A DNA stretch of 64,000 bases from Dongia rigui (GTDB lineage: Bacteria; Pseudomonadota; Alphaproteobacteria; Dongiales; Dongiaceae), in NCBI RefSeq assembly GCF_034044635.1, contig NZ_JAXCLX010000002.1, positions 372,001 to 436,000 on the forward strand, given 5' to 3'. This document shows positions 31,438-40,541 of the stretch, one piece after another (position 1 is the first letter of the stretch; each line of letters opens with the position of its first letter). A program made the position numbers and the translations under genes. Below the pieces are notes generated by a model that ran no database searches, was not told the origin of the DNA, and saw only the letters and a list, made by a program, of their open reading frames with translations.

Positions 31438-32868
31438 ATGTCTAACGAACTCAAATTCTATATCAACGGTCAGTGGGTCGATCCGGTGAAGCCGGCGACG
31501 CTCGACGTCATCAATCCGGCGACGGAAGAAGCCTATGTGAAGATCTCGGTCGGCAGCGCCGCCGATGTCGACAAGGCCGTGGCCGCCGCCAAGGCCGCCT
31601 TCCCGAAATTCACCAAGACAACCAAAGCCGAGCGCCTGGCGCTGCTCAGAAAGATCCTCGAGGTCTACAACAAACGTGGCGAAGACATTGCCAAGGCCGT
31701 TTCAGACGAAATGGGTGCGCCCATGTCCTGGGCGCGCGATGCGCAGGTATGGGCCGGCCGTGTCCACCTCGAAGCCACCATCAAGGCGCTTGAAGCGTTC
31801 GAATTCGAACATCAGCGCGGCACCAGCCGCATCGTGAAGGAGGGGATCGGTGTGGCCGCGCTCATCACGCCGTGGAATTGGCCCTTGAACCAGATCGTCT
31901 GCAAGGTGGCGCCGGCCATCGCCGCCGGCTGCACCATGGTGCTGAAGCCCTCCGAGATCGCGCCGATCAGCGGCGTCATCTTTTCGGAAGTGATGCATGA
32001 GGCCGGGACGCCGGCCGGCGTCTACAACATGGTCAATGGCGACGGGCCGAATGTCGGCCAGGTCATGGCCGGCCATAAGGATGTCGACATGGTCTCCTTC
32101 ACCGGTTCGACCCGCGCCGGCATCATCGTCGCGAAGACCGCGGCCGATACCGTGAAGCGCGTCGCGCAGGAACTGGGCGGCAAGTCACCGAACATCCTCC
32201 TCGACGACGCTGACTTCGCCGTTGCGGTGAAGAAGGGTGTCGAAGGTTGCTTCGGCAATACCGGCCAGTCCTGCGACGCACCGACCCGCATGCTGGTCCC
32301 GCGCGATCGCCATGAAGAAGTGTTGAAGATCGCCAAGGCGGCGGCCGAAGCGCACAAGGTCGGCGACCCCAAGGCCGAGGACACCGTGCTGGGACCGGTG
32401 GTGAGCGAGCTGCAGTTCAACAAGGTGCAGCGCCTCATCGAGACCGGCATCAAGGAAGGGGCAACGCTGGTGACTGGTGGCACGGGGCGTCCCGAAGGTC
32501 TTAACCGCGGCTACTATGTGCGCCCGACCATCTTCGGCAACGTGACCCGCGATATGACGATCGCGCGCGAGGAAATCTTTGGCCCGGTCCTCGCCATCAT
32601 GCCCTATGACAGCGAAGACCAGGCGATCGAGATCGCCAACGATACGGTCTATGGCCTGGCCGCCTATATCGCGTCCAAGGACATCGACCACGCCCGCGCC
32701 GTCGCGCGCGAGCTGCGTGCCGGCACGGTCAATATCAACTATCCGGACTGGGACACCTCCGCCCCCTTCGGCGGCTACAAGCAGTCCGGCAACGGGCGGG
32801 AATATGCCGATTGGGCCATTCACGACTTCCTCGAAACCAAGGGTGTCGTCGGCTACGGAAAGCCCTGA
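31438..32868 (+). CDS. aldehyde dehydrogenase, first of a tandem pair
   Basis: NAD(P)-dependent aldehyde dehydrogenase of 476 residues. The catalytic cysteine lies in NTGQSCDAPTRM and the general-base glutamate in VAQELGGKSPNI. The cofactor region has VSFTGSTRAGIIVA, the fold landmark is ITPWNWPLNQI, and the C-terminus is FGGYKQSGNGREY. The ATG at 31438 matches the start of the second copy residue for residue; the frame is open further upstream without similarity. The aldehyde is unknown; the puuB-like oxidase upstream makes an amino-aldehyde possible. Confidence 0.93.
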   Translation: MSNELKFYINGQWVDPVKPATLDVINPATEEAYVKISVGSAADVDKAVAAAKAAFPKFTKTTKAERLALLRKILEVYNKRGEDIAKAVSDEMGAPMSWARDAQVWAGRVHLEATIKALEAFEFEHQRGTSRIVKEGIGVAALITPWNWPLNQIVCKVAPAIAAGCTMVLKPSEIAPISGVIFSEVMHEAGTPAGVYNMVNGDGPNVGQVMAGHKDVDMVSFTGSTRAGIIVAKTAADTVKRVAQELGGKSPNILLDDADFAVAVKKGVEGCFGNTGQSCDAPTRMLVPRDRHEEVLKIAKAAAEAHKVGDPKAEDTVLGPVVSELQFNKVQRLIETGIKEGATLVTGGTGRPEGLNRGYYVRPTIFGNVTRDMTIAREEIFGPVLAIMPYDSEDQAIEIANDTVYGLAAYIASKDIDHARAVARELRAGTVNINYPDWDTSAPFGGYKQSGNGREYADWAIHDFLETKGVVGYGKP

Positions 32869-32890
32869 GCGATCTCTATCCGGTTCTGTC

Positions 32891-32966
32891 GTCATCCCCG
32901 GGCTTGACCCGGGGATCCACTGCCTGCAGGTGAGCGTGGATGCCGGGGTCAAGCCCGGGCATGACG
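32891..32966. repeat. palindromic repeat pair, family E
   Basis: Two facing copies, 32891-32921 (core CCCCGGGCTTGACCCGGGG) and 32935-32966 (core CCGGGGTCAAGCCCGGG), in the spacer between the two aldehyde dehydrogenase genes. Confidence 0.85.
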
Positions 32967-33112
32967 ATGATAAATGGAGCAGGTAGGCACCCAACGTCCC
33001 GTCACATAGCCGTCATGATATTTCGGGACTTTGGCCATGGCGGCGAATGCTGTATGCCACTGCCATCTCCCACCCTCATTGGGTCAGGGCCTTTTTCAAG
33101 GAAAGCGCTATC

Positions 33113-34543
33113 ATGTCGAACAATCTCAAATTCTATATCGGCGGTCAGTGGGTCGATCCGGTGAAGCCGGCGACCATCGACGTCATCAATCCGGCAACCG
33201 AGGAAGCCTTTACCCAGATTTCCATGGGCTCCGCTGCCGATGTGAACAAGGCCGTCGCTGCCGCCAAGGCCGCTTTCCCGAAATTCAGCCAGACCAGCAA
33301 GGCCGAACGCGTCGCCCTGCTGAAGCGCATTCTCGCGGAATACAACAAGCGCTTCGACGACATCGCCAAGGCGGTCTCGGATGAAATGGGTGCGCCGATG
33401 TCGCTGGCGACCGATTCCCAGGCCTGGATCGGCCGCGCACATCTTGAAGCCACCATCAAATCGCTCGAGGAATTCACCTTCGAGGAACAGCGCGGCGAAA
33501 CCCGCATCGTCCGGGAAGGGATCGGCGTCGTCGGCCTCATCACGCCGTGGAACTGGCCGCTCAATCAGATCGTCTGCAAGGTGGCGCCGGCCATCGCCGC
33601 CGGCTGCACAATGGTGTTGAAGCCCTCCGAAGTGGCGCCGATCAACGCCATCATCTTTGCCGAAGTGATGCATGAAGCGGGCGTGCCGGCCGGCGTCTTC
33701 AATCTGGTGAATGGCGATGGGCCGAATGTCGGCCAGGTCATCGCCGGCCATCCGGATGTCGACATGGTCTCCTTCACGGGTTCGACCCGCGCCGGCATCA
33801 TCGTCGCCAAGACCGCGGCTGATACCGTGAAGCGTGTCAGTCAGGAGTTGGGCGGCAAGTCGCCCAACATCATCCTGCCCGACGCCGATCTCGAAACCGC
33901 GGTCGCCAAGGGCATCCAGAACTGCTTCAGCAATAGCGGCCAGTCCTGCAACGCGCCCACGCGCATGCTGGTGCCGGCCGGCCGTCACGACGAGGCGCTG
34001 AAGATCGCCAAGAAGACCGCCGAAGCCCATAAGGTCGGCGATCCGAAATCGGCCGACACGGTGCTGGGCCCGGTGGTGAGCGAGATCCAGTTCAACAAGA
34101 TCCAGGACCTCATTGAAAAGGGCATCGCCGAAGGGGCGACGCTGGTCACCGGCGGCACGGGCCGTCCGGACGGCCTCAACCGCGGCTACTATGTGCGCCC
34201 GACGGTCTTTGGCAATGTGAAGAACGACATGACCATCGCCCGGGAGGAAATCTTCGGGCCGGTCATCGCCATCATGCCGTATGAGACCGAAGAGCAGGCC
34301 ATCGCCATCGCCAACGACACGGTCTATGGCCTCGCCGCCTACGTGCAGGCCAAGGACGTCAACAAGGCGCGCGACGTGGCGCGGCGTCTCCGTGCCGGCC
34401 AGGTCAAGATCAACTACCCCGCCTGGAACGCCTTCACGCCCTTTGGCGGCTACAAGCAGTCGGGCAATGGCCGTGAATATGCCGATTTCGGCATCCACGA
34501 CTTCCTGGAAACCAAGGGCATCGGCGGCTACGGCGAGGTGTAA
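33113..34543 (+). CDS. aldehyde dehydrogenase, second of a tandem pair
   Basis: Paralog of the gene at 31438 with the same 476-residue length and, by eye, identical residues at most positions. Catalytic cysteine in NSGQSCNAPTRM, glutamate in VSQELGGKSPNI, and the same ITPWNWPLNQI and FGGYKQSGNGREY. Differences cluster in residues 95-135 and around the active-site flank (CNAP against CDAP; LPDADLETAVAKG against LDDADFAVAVKKG), suggesting substrate divergence after duplication. The ATG at 33113 aligns with the first copy. The PaiB gene follows 8 bp after its stop. Confidence 0.93.
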   Translation: MSNNLKFYIGGQWVDPVKPATIDVINPATEEAFTQISMGSAADVNKAVAAAKAAFPKFSQTSKAERVALLKRILAEYNKRFDDIAKAVSDEMGAPMSLATDSQAWIGRAHLEATIKSLEEFTFEEQRGETRIVREGIGVVGLITPWNWPLNQIVCKVAPAIAAGCTMVLKPSEVAPINAIIFAEVMHEAGVPAGVFNLVNGDGPNVGQVIAGHPDVDMVSFTGSTRAGIIVAKTAADTVKRVSQELGGKSPNIILPDADLETAVAKGIQNCFSNSGQSCNAPTRMLVPAGRHDEALKIAKKTAEAHKVGDPKSADTVLGPVVSEIQFNKIQDLIEKGIAEGATLVTGGTGRPDGLNRGYYVRPTVFGNVKNDMTIAREEIFGPVIAIMPYETEEQAIAIANDTVYGLAAYVQAKDVNKARDVARRLRAGQVKINYPAWNAFTPFGGYKQSGNGREYADFGIHDFLETKGIGGYGEV

Positions 34544-34551
34544 TCGCCACC

Positions 34552-35184
34552 ATGTACAACCCGTCGCATTTCCGCGAAGAGCGCTTGGACGTCCTTCATC
34601 AGACGATCATCCAGGCGCGGCTTTGCTCGCTCGTGACACTGGGCAGCGACGGGTTGGATGCCAGTCACATTCCGGTTCTGCTGGAAGCGGGGGAGGGGCC
34701 GAACGGCACGCTTTATGGCCACCTCGCCCGCGGCAATTCGCAATGGAAACAGACCGACAAGGACGTCGAAGCGCTGGCCATTTTCCTCGGCGCCGACGCC
34801 TATGTCTCGCCCTCCTGGTATCCGGCCAAGGCCGAACACGGCAAGGTCGTCCCGACCTGGAACTTCGTCACCGTGCATGCCCGCGGCTCGATCGAGTTCT
34901 TCGACGACCGAGATCGTTTGCTGCCGCTGGTGACCAAGCTCACCAATAAGCACGAAGGCAAGCGCACCGCCCCCTGGGCGGTGAGCGATGCCCCGGCCGA
35001 TTTCATCGACGGCCATCTCAAGGCCCTCATCGGCTTCCGCCTGCCGATCGCCAGGATCGAAGGGAAGTGGAAGCTCAGCCAGAACCGCTCCGAGGCCGAC
35101 CAGCGCGGTGTCGTCGCCGGCCTACGCGCAAGCACGGACCCGGCCGACCGCACCATCGCCGATCTGATGGATAAGCGCAGCTAA
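34552..35184 (+). CDS. FMN-binding negative transcriptional regulator, PaiB family
   Basis: Split-barrel flavin-binding protein of 210 residues in the PaiB family (Bacillus PaiB represses sporulation and protease genes). It begins MYNPSHFREERLDVLHQTI, the family signature, then SHIPVLLE, LYGHLARGNSQWKQ, YVSPSWYPAKAEHGKVVPTW and KLTNKHEGKRTAPWAVSDAP. No separate helix-turn-helix is apparent, as usual in this family, so a regulatory role here is inherited from the name. It starts 8 bp after ALDH 2, probably co-transcribed. Its stop overlaps the stop of the DUF2167 gene on the other strand by 4 bases. Confidence 0.92.
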   Translation: MYNPSHFREERLDVLHQTIIQARLCSLVTLGSDGLDASHIPVLLEAGEGPNGTLYGHLARGNSQWKQTDKDVEALAIFLGADAYVSPSWYPAKAEHGKVVPTWNFVTVHARGSIEFFDDRDRLLPLVTKLTNKHEGKRTAPWAVSDAPADFIDGHLKALIGFRLPIARIEGKWKLSQNRSEADQRGVVAGLRASTDPADRTIADLMDKRS

Positions 35185-36065
35185 GAGCGACGGAAGAACC
35201 GCTTTACCCCGGCCCACACTCCCGCCGCCAGCGGTATGACCAGAATGGCGAGCTTCTTGCCGGCGATGGCGAGAAAGGCAAAGGCTCCCGCCAGCAATCC
35301 CTTGCCGAGCTTGACGCCGGCAACAGCTGCGACCAGCCCCGCAATGCCATAGGCCGCGACCTTGTCGCCTTCCTTGACGTCGATATAGCGATAGCCGGCG
35401 TCGTAGCTGTGGCCATCGAGGACCGAGGCCAGCACCTGCGGGCCGTCCATCTTGTATTGCTCCATATCCCCGACCCAGATGAATTTGTGATAGCCCTCGC
35501 GCCCCAGCTTCACTGCCACGGCATTGGGCCAGTGCTGCTGAGCGTCACCAAGTTCCAGCACGTAATGAGCCACATGCGTTGCCTTGTCATAAGTGGGTTT
35601 CTCAATCCAGCCGATGACGTCAAACGGCTCCTGGCCATTTGCGGCGCGCTCTTTGTTGGCCTCCTTCTGCCCCTCGATGAGTTGTCTGAGAAAATCGTCG
35701 GGGTCGATGTCCGACCAGTCGTCATCTTTGACGAAGCCTTCGGGGCGAAACTCGATGGCGACCTCGACCTGACGGTCAGGGTCATAGACAACGAATTCAG
35801 TCTGAGGGAATTCGATGCCGTTGATCAGATACTCGTAGCGCTGCGCGTCTTTGCCCAACAGGGTCGAAAAACCCGCGGGCGGCTTGACCGTGCTGTGCGA
35901 GGCCTCTACCTGAAAGCCGTCCGGGCCAATCAGCCAGTTCATCTCCCTCAGTTCCTGGCGCAGCGCCGCCTCGTCCTTGGGATAGGGCGCTTGGTCGGGG
36001 AAAGCCGGGAAGGCCGCAAGGCATAGGAAAACGGCCAGCGCCGCACGCAAAGCTGCGCGTTTCAT
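35181..36065 (-). CDS. DUF2167 family membrane-anchored exported protein
   Basis: Protein of 294 residues. A signal peptide (MKRAALRAALAVFLCLAAFP) leads into the DUF2167 domain, with WLIGPDGFQVEASHSTVKPP early, VVYDPDRQVEVAIEFRPEGFVKDDDW centrally (split by family-conserved acidic residues), and HVAHYVLELGD. The last 60 residues are hydrophobic (GIAGLVAAVAGVKLGKGLL, LAILVIPLAAGVWAGVKRFF), forming two or three membrane segments with a basic tail. I use the ATG at 36065 because GAGG lies 8 bases upstream; the ATG at 36077 has no ribosome site. The function of the family is unknown. Confidence 0.9.
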   Translation of the reverse strand: MKRAALRAALAVFLCLAAFPAFPDQAPYPKDEAALRQELREMNWLIGPDGFQVEASHSTVKPPAGFSTLLGKDAQRYEYLINGIEFPQTEFVVYDPDRQVEVAIEFRPEGFVKDDDWSDIDPDDFLRQLIEGQKEANKERAANGQEPFDVIGWIEKPTYDKATHVAHYVLELGDAQQHWPNAVAVKLGREGYHKFIWVGDMEQYKMDGPQVLASVLDGHSYDAGYRYIDVKEGDKVAAYGIAGLVAAVAGVKLGKGLLAGAFAFLAIAGKKLAILVIPLAAGVWAGVKRFFRRS

Positions 36066-36178
36066 GTCTATCCTCATAAGTGGAAAGTCTGGCTAATCAA
36101 TACAACAAATCGGGAACATTGCCAAGCCTTGGCGTGGGCGCGCCGCAACAGGTAAGATTCCTAAAAAGGGGAGAGCAA

Positions 36179-37123
36179 ATGAAGGTTCTGATTCTCGGTG
36201 CCGGCGGTGTGGGCGGCTATTTCGGTGGGCGGCTGATCGAGGCGGGGGCCGACATCACCTTCCAGGTGCGCCCCAATCGCGCGCGGCAGTTGGCCGAAAC
36301 GGGCCTTGTCATCAAAAGCAGCCAGGGCGACGCGCATCTACAGGTGAAAACCATCGAGACGGCGCATGGCACGGGTCCGTTCGACCTCGTCATTCTCGGC
36401 TGCAAGGCCTATGACCTCGACCTCGCCATCGAGGCGGTGGCGCCACATGTGGCGAACGGCGCCATCGTGCTGCCGCTCCTCAACGGCATGCGGCACCACG
36501 ACGACCTCCGGGCGCGCTTCGGCCCTGATCAGCTCATCGCCGGCATCGCCCAGATCGAGACCACGCTCTCTCCCACCGGCGAGATTCTGCACAAGAGCGA
36601 TTTTGCCCGCATCGTCTTCGGTTCGCTCGGTGACTATCCAGCGACGACGCGCGCGCAAGCGGTGATCAGCGACTTTGCAGCGATCTGCGCCAGCGCCAAT
36701 TTCTCCTCCAAGCTGCTCGATCCCGTCGATCAGGCCCTCTGGGACAAATGGGTCATGATCGGCACCTTGGCCGGCATCACCTGCCTGATGCGCGGGGCGA
36801 CCGGCGACGTGATGGCAGCGCGCGAGGGCCGCGAACTCATCGAGGAACTGCTGCAGGAAGCGATCTCGGTCGCAACCGAAGCCGGCTATCCGCCGAGCCC
36901 CGATTACCTCGTCAATGCGCGTAAGCTGCTGATGGCGCCGGGGTCAACCTTCATGGCCTCCATGCTGCGCGATATCGAAAAGGGGAATGCGATCGAGGCC
37001 GACCACATCGTCGGCGACATGTATCGCCGTGCCCATGAGGCTGGCCACGACGCCAATGTGCTGCGCATGGTCTATTGCCATCTCCAGGCCTATCAGGCCC
37101 GCCGCGCCCGGAACGGGCTTTGA
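36179..37123 (+). CDS. panE: 2-dehydropantoate 2-reductase family protein
   Basis: NADPH-dependent ketopantoate reductase-like enzyme of 314 residues; PanE makes pantoate for coenzyme A. The Rossmann motif is VLILGAGGVGGYFGGRLIEAG. The conserved lysine-containing helix is LGCKAYDLDLAIEAV, then LPLLNGMRHHDDL and the C-domain DQALWDKWVMIGTLAGITCL. The terminal SMLRDIEKGNAIEADHIVGDM carries the conserved E/D of the active site. Start at the ATG at 36179 with AGGGGAG. Several paralogs with other 2-oxo acid substrates exist, so the symbol is provisional. Confidence 0.88.
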   Translation: MKVLILGAGGVGGYFGGRLIEAGADITFQVRPNRARQLAETGLVIKSSQGDAHLQVKTIETAHGTGPFDLVILGCKAYDLDLAIEAVAPHVANGAIVLPLLNGMRHHDDLRARFGPDQLIAGIAQIETTLSPTGEILHKSDFARIVFGSLGDYPATTRAQAVISDFAAICASANFSSKLLDPVDQALWDKWVMIGTLAGITCLMRGATGDVMAAREGRELIEELLQEAISVATEAGYPPSPDYLVNARKLLMAPGSTFMASMLRDIEKGNAIEADHIVGDMYRRAHEAGHDANVLRMVYCHLQAYQARRARNGL

Positions 37124-37189
37124 CGGCCGCCTTGCGCTTGGCCGGCACCCATCCCATATCGCTGGCATAGGGACGGCCGGAGACAGCAC

Positions 37190-37726
37190 GTGGGCCTCTT
37201 CAGGTCAGCACAGCGTCAACGAATTGCCGCCGCGGCACAGGCATTGTGTGCGGCGCCAGCGGATGTTCTGACGCGCGATGCGGTGGAAATTGCGGCCGTC
37301 GCCAAGCAGCACGGTCTTGACCCTACCTCGCCGGCTCTCCTCTGGCACCTTCTCGAACATGCCATCGAATGTGACGTCCATCGCTTGATCGAGATTTTCC
37401 AGGCGAGCCGTTGGACGTCCGTTCCGCCCGCGCGTCTGTTGGGTGACTGGGCGACCGGCCTCGGCCTCGCGGCACAAGACGTGGCGCGGGTCGCGGCTAG
37501 CAGTCCGGCACCCGTGGCGCTGGCGCGGGCATATCTTCAAATCGGCCGCATCGATGAGCCACAGCGCCAGGTGCTGGTGGATATCGCCGCTGCCTATGGC
37601 GCACCGCCCGCCGCTGCGCTGCGCTGGATCGAAACCGCGGTCAGTGACGAGATCGACCGCCAAGTCGAGACGGCCCGCCAGCAGAGTTCCTGGTGGCGTC
37701 GCCGCGCCGGATCACAGCCTCGCTGA
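37190..37726 (+). CDS. uncharacterised helical protein
   Basis: I recognise no family. The 178-residue protein starts at a GTG (37190) with GGAGA 5 bases upstream. It is mainly helical and Ala-rich (RIAAAAQALCAAPADVL, LLWHLLEHAIECDVHRLIEIF, PVALARAYLQIGR, AALRWIETAVSDEIDRQ) and ends in a basic WWRRRAG. It has no signal peptide or membrane segment. It stands 66 bp after panE on the same strand and could share its transcript. Confidence 0.6.
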   Translation: MGLFRSAQRQRIAAAAQALCAAPADVLTRDAVEIAAVAKQHGLDPTSPALLWHLLEHAIECDVHRLIEIFQASRWTSVPPARLLGDWATGLGLAAQDVARVAASSPAPVALARAYLQIGRIDEPQRQVLVDIAAAYGAPPAAALRWIETAVSDEIDRQVETARQQSSWWRRRAGSQPR

Positions 37727-37944
37727 CAGTTCGCTAACGAAAACGGCGGCTCGGGGAACTATTTGCAACCCCAGCAGATTTAGCCTTGCCGCCGCGCCAA
37801 CGTCAGTTCGGCGAAAGCTTGCCCGGGTTATTTCAACTCCCGCACGTTCTGAAAATTCAACATCGACCGCAATGCGACGTCTCGCCCGGAGAGGGCGACG
37901 GGCGTGACCGATGACTTGTGTCAAAACGCAAAAGAGGGGTCTTC

Positions 37945-38700
37945 ATGACTGAGCTCGACAAACACACCTTGAGCAAGGTTCCGGCGGTGACGCTGGGATT
38001 CTGGTTCATCAAGATTCTCGCCACGACCTTGGGCGAGACCGGCGGCGACACGCTGAGCATGACCTACGACCTGGGTTATCTTGCCAGCACAGCCGTCTTC
38101 GCCACCATCCTGGTGGTGCTGGTCTGGTTGCAGATCCGCGCCAAGGGCTTCCGCCCGCTGCTCTATTGGGCGACCATCATCGCCTCCACCACGGCCGGCA
38201 CGACCATGGCTGATTTTGCCGACCGATCGCTCGGCATCGGCTATACCGGCGGTTCCACGCTGCTGCTGGCCTGCGTGCTCATTTCACTTTTCATCTGGCA
38301 CCGCACGCTCGGCACCATCAATGTCGACACCGTGCGCACGCCGGCGGCCGAGACGTTCTACTGGATCACCATCACCTTCTCACAGACGCTGGGCACGGCG
38401 CTGGGCGATTGGGCGGCGGATACCGGCGATCTCGGTTATATGGGCGCAGCGGTCATTTTCGCTGGCCTCCTCATCGGCGTCGTGGCGCTCTATTACGGCA
38501 CGAAGATCAGCCGTGTGGGCCTGTTCTGGGCGGCCTTCATCCTGACGCGGCCGCTGGGTGCTGCCGTCGGCGACTTCCTCGACAAGCCGCTCGACCATGG
38601 CGGACTCGATTTCAGCCGGCCGATTGCTTCCGCCGTACTTGGTGCCGTCATCCTCGGCAGCATCTTCTTCCTGCCGCAGCGTGCGGGCAAGCATCCATAG
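37945..38700 (+). CDS. multi-pass membrane protein with DUF347 repeats (COG4705)
   Basis: Inner-membrane protein of 251 residues built of four internal repeats. Each repeat carries a K/T-rich pattern such as FWFIKILATTLGETGGD, IASTTAGTTMADFADR, WITITFSQTLGTALGDWAAD and AFILTRPLGAAVGDFLDK, followed by a hydrophobic helix pair. The small polar residues and the T-x-G-x-x-x-x-D pattern in each repeat suggest an ion or small-solute path, but no transport function is proven for the family. The ATG at 37945 follows AGAGGGG. A family F repeat lies after the stop. Confidence 0.88.
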   Translation: MTELDKHTLSKVPAVTLGFWFIKILATTLGETGGDTLSMTYDLGYLASTAVFATILVVLVWLQIRAKGFRPLLYWATIIASTTAGTTMADFADRSLGIGYTGGSTLLLACVLISLFIWHRTLGTINVDTVRTPAAETFYWITITFSQTLGTALGDWAADTGDLGYMGAAVIFAGLLIGVVALYYGTKISRVGLFWAAFILTRPLGAAVGDFLDKPLDHGGLDFSRPIASAVLGAVILGSIFFLPQRAGKHP

Positions 38701-38702
38701 TA

Positions 38703-38813
38703 TTCCCCTCACCCCGACCCTCTCCCCGCTATCGCGGGGCGAGGGAGTTTCGACCGAGTTCCGCTTAGAGCCCCTCGCCCCGCTTGCGGGGAGAGGGGTT
38801 GGGGTGAGGGGGC
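38703..38813. repeat. GC-rich palindromic repeat, family F copy 3 (full length)
   Basis: The most complete copy: CCCCTCACCCCGACCCTC, hairpin CCCCGCTATCGCGGGG, spacer with GACCGAGTTCCGCTTAGAG, hairpin CCCCGCTTGCGGGG, then GGGTTGGGGTGAGGGG. It sits between convergent genes. Confidence 0.85.
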
Positions 38814-38828
38814 GTCGGCCAGAACAAA

Positions 38829-38855
38829 AAAGGCCGGGCAGTGTGCCCGGCCTTT
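38829..38855 (-). terminator. intrinsic terminator for the iron alcohol dehydrogenase
   Basis: A 12-bp stem (AAAGGCCGGGCA with TGCCCGGCCTTT, loop of three) followed on the minus strand by TTTTTTG. It lies 24 bp after the stop at 38880. Confidence 0.85.
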
Positions 38856-38879
38856 CTGCATTCCAGCAGTTGGTCGATA

Positions 38880-40061
38880 TTACGCCGCCAGCGTGCCGTT
38901 GAGGCCCGCGACGAAGATGGCACCCAATTCCTTGGCGCCGACCTTGATCGGGTTGCCGCCGGCCGACGGATCCGCCTCGGCCATTTTCGCCACTTCGTCG
39001 ATGCGCTTGTCGTCGACGCCGATCTCTTTCAGCGTGTGCGGAATCTTGATCTCGGTGCGGAGATCGAGAATCCACTTCTGCACGGCCGCGAAGCCCGGGT
39101 TCGGCAGACCGAGGAAGCGGGCGAGGCGCGTCATGCGCTCGTCGATGGCCTTGCGGTTGAAGTCCAGCACATAGGGCATGATCACGGCGTTGGTGAGGCC
39201 ATGATGCGTGTTGTAAAGGGCACCCAGCGGATGCGCGATCGCATGCATGCCGCCCAGGCCCTTCTGGAACGCCGTGGCGCCCATCGTGGCGGCGATCATC
39301 ATATTGGCGCGTGCCACCAGATCCTTGCCGTCCTTCACGGCCTTGGGCAGGTTCTCCTGCACCAGGCGCATGCCTTCCAGCGCGATGCCATCCGCCATCG
39401 GGTGGAAGCCCGGCGCGCAATAGGCTTCCAAGCAATGCGACAGCGCGTCCATGCCCGTCGCCGCCGTCACATGGGCGGGGAGGCCGACGGTCAGTTCCGG
39501 ATCGTCGATGACGATGCTGGGCAGCATCTTCGGGTGGAAGATGATCTTCTTGGTATGCGTGCTCTCATCGGTGATGACCGAGGCGCGGCCCACTTCCGAA
39601 CCGGTGCCAGACGTCGTCGGCACGGCGATGATCGGGGCGATGCCCTTGGGGTCGACGCGGGTCCACCAATCGCCGATATCCTCGAAATCCCAGATCGGCC
39701 GGGTCTGCCCGGTCATCAGCGCAATGGCCTTCGCGGCATCGAGCGCCGAGCCGCCGCCGAAGGCGATGACGCCGTCATGGCCGCCGTCGCGATAGACCTT
39801 CAGCCCGTCCTCGACATTCTTGCCGACCGGGTTGCCCTGCACTTCCGAGAAGAGGCCGGTCGGGATTCCGGCCGCGGCATTGGCGGCGATGGCGTCCTTG
39901 ATCATCGGCAGGCCGGCCAGGCCCGGATCGGTCACCAGCAACGGCCGCTTCAGCCCCAGCGCCTTGCAATGGTCCGGCAATTCCTTGATGCGGCCGCAGC
40001 CGAATTTGACCGAAGTGGGATAGTTCCAATTGCCCTTCAGGGCGGCAGCATCCTGGCTCAT
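38880..40061 (-). CDS. iron-containing alcohol dehydrogenase (group III)
   Basis: Fe-dependent NAD(P)-linked alcohol dehydrogenase of 393 residues. The nucleotide site is VIAFGGGSALDAAKAIALM. The metal ligands are in the expected order: Asp in DAAKAI...GIAPIIAVPTTSGTGSE, then His in TGMDALSHCLEAY, GFHPMADG, GGMHAIAHPLGALYNTHHGL. The start is the ATG at 40061 (MSQDAAALKGNWNYPT), since the upstream 75 codons run through a low-complexity palindromic repeat and carry no similarity. A terminator follows. The alcohol cannot be specified. Confidence 0.94.
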   Translation of the reverse strand: MSQDAAALKGNWNYPTSVKFGCGRIKELPDHCKALGLKRPLLVTDPGLAGLPMIKDAIAANAAAGIPTGLFSEVQGNPVGKNVEDGLKVYRDGGHDGVIAFGGGSALDAAKAIALMTGQTRPIWDFEDIGDWWTRVDPKGIAPIIAVPTTSGTGSEVGRASVITDESTHTKKIIFHPKMLPSIVIDDPELTVGLPAHVTAATGMDALSHCLEAYCAPGFHPMADGIALEGMRLVQENLPKAVKDGKDLVARANMMIAATMGATAFQKGLGGMHAIAHPLGALYNTHHGLTNAVIMPYVLDFNRKAIDERMTRLARFLGLPNPGFAAVQKWILDLRTEIKIPHTLKEIGVDDKRIDEVAKMAEADPSAGGNPIKVGAKELGAIFVAGLNGTLAA

Positions 40062-40184
40062 GGCCTGCGTGATCCTTGGCTGAGTTGGGTGACGAAATCG
40101 GCGGCATTCTAGCCGCGTTTCACGGCGGGGAAAGGGGGAATTGGGGGCGGGGAAGGGTGTTGATAAGTCTGATGAATCGCGCCT

Positions 40185-40317
40185 GCCGCCCCCTCTCCCT
40201 AACCCTCCCCCACGTTGGGGGGAGGGAACTTGACCCAGTTTGAACGCGATCGTCATCGCGAACTTGGTGGAACTCCCTCCCCCCAACGTGGGGGAGGGGC
40301 GGGGAGAGGGGGAGGCG
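40185..40317. repeat. inverted repeat of the AACGTGGGG type
   Basis: Two arms (CCCTCCCCCACGTTGGGGGG near 40204-40226 and its inverse near 40275-40298) form a long potential stem around 50 bp of unrelated sequence. It differs in sequence from family F but has the same design. It lies upstream of the alcohol dehydrogenase and past the DUF6434 stop. Confidence 0.75.
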
Positions 40318-40322
40318 AAGCC

Positions 40323-40541
40323 TCATTTCGGATTGCGCCGCCGCTTCCACTCATCGGCCACGTCGCCCATGGTCTTTGGCCGGCCGTCCTTGATCCAGGC
40401 CATGAACGGGCGGTCGAATTTGAAATCAGCGCCGCATTGCGCGACCAGAAAGCGGCGCACATTCTGCGTGTTGCGATAGCTGGGCGTGACCGGCGTCGCC
40501 CGCGTGATCTTGGCGCTATGCCAGTCGAAATCACCCGTCAT
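40323..40541 (-). CDS. DUF6434 domain protein
   Basis: Small protein of 72 residues consisting of a single DUF6434-like domain: DFDWHSAKITRATPVTPSYR, TQNVRRFLVAQCG, FDRPFMAWIKDG and GDVADEWKRR at the end. The NTQNVRRF stretch and the charged C-terminal helix match SAP-associated proteins of this family, with a possible nucleic-acid-binding role, inferred only. Its ATG overlaps the EamA stop (ATGA, 40538-40541), so it is co-translated with EamA. Confidence 0.85.
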   Translation of the reverse strand: MTGDFDWHSAKITRATPVTPSYRNTQNVRRFLVAQCGADFKFDRPFMAWIKDGRPKTMGDVADEWKRRRNPK

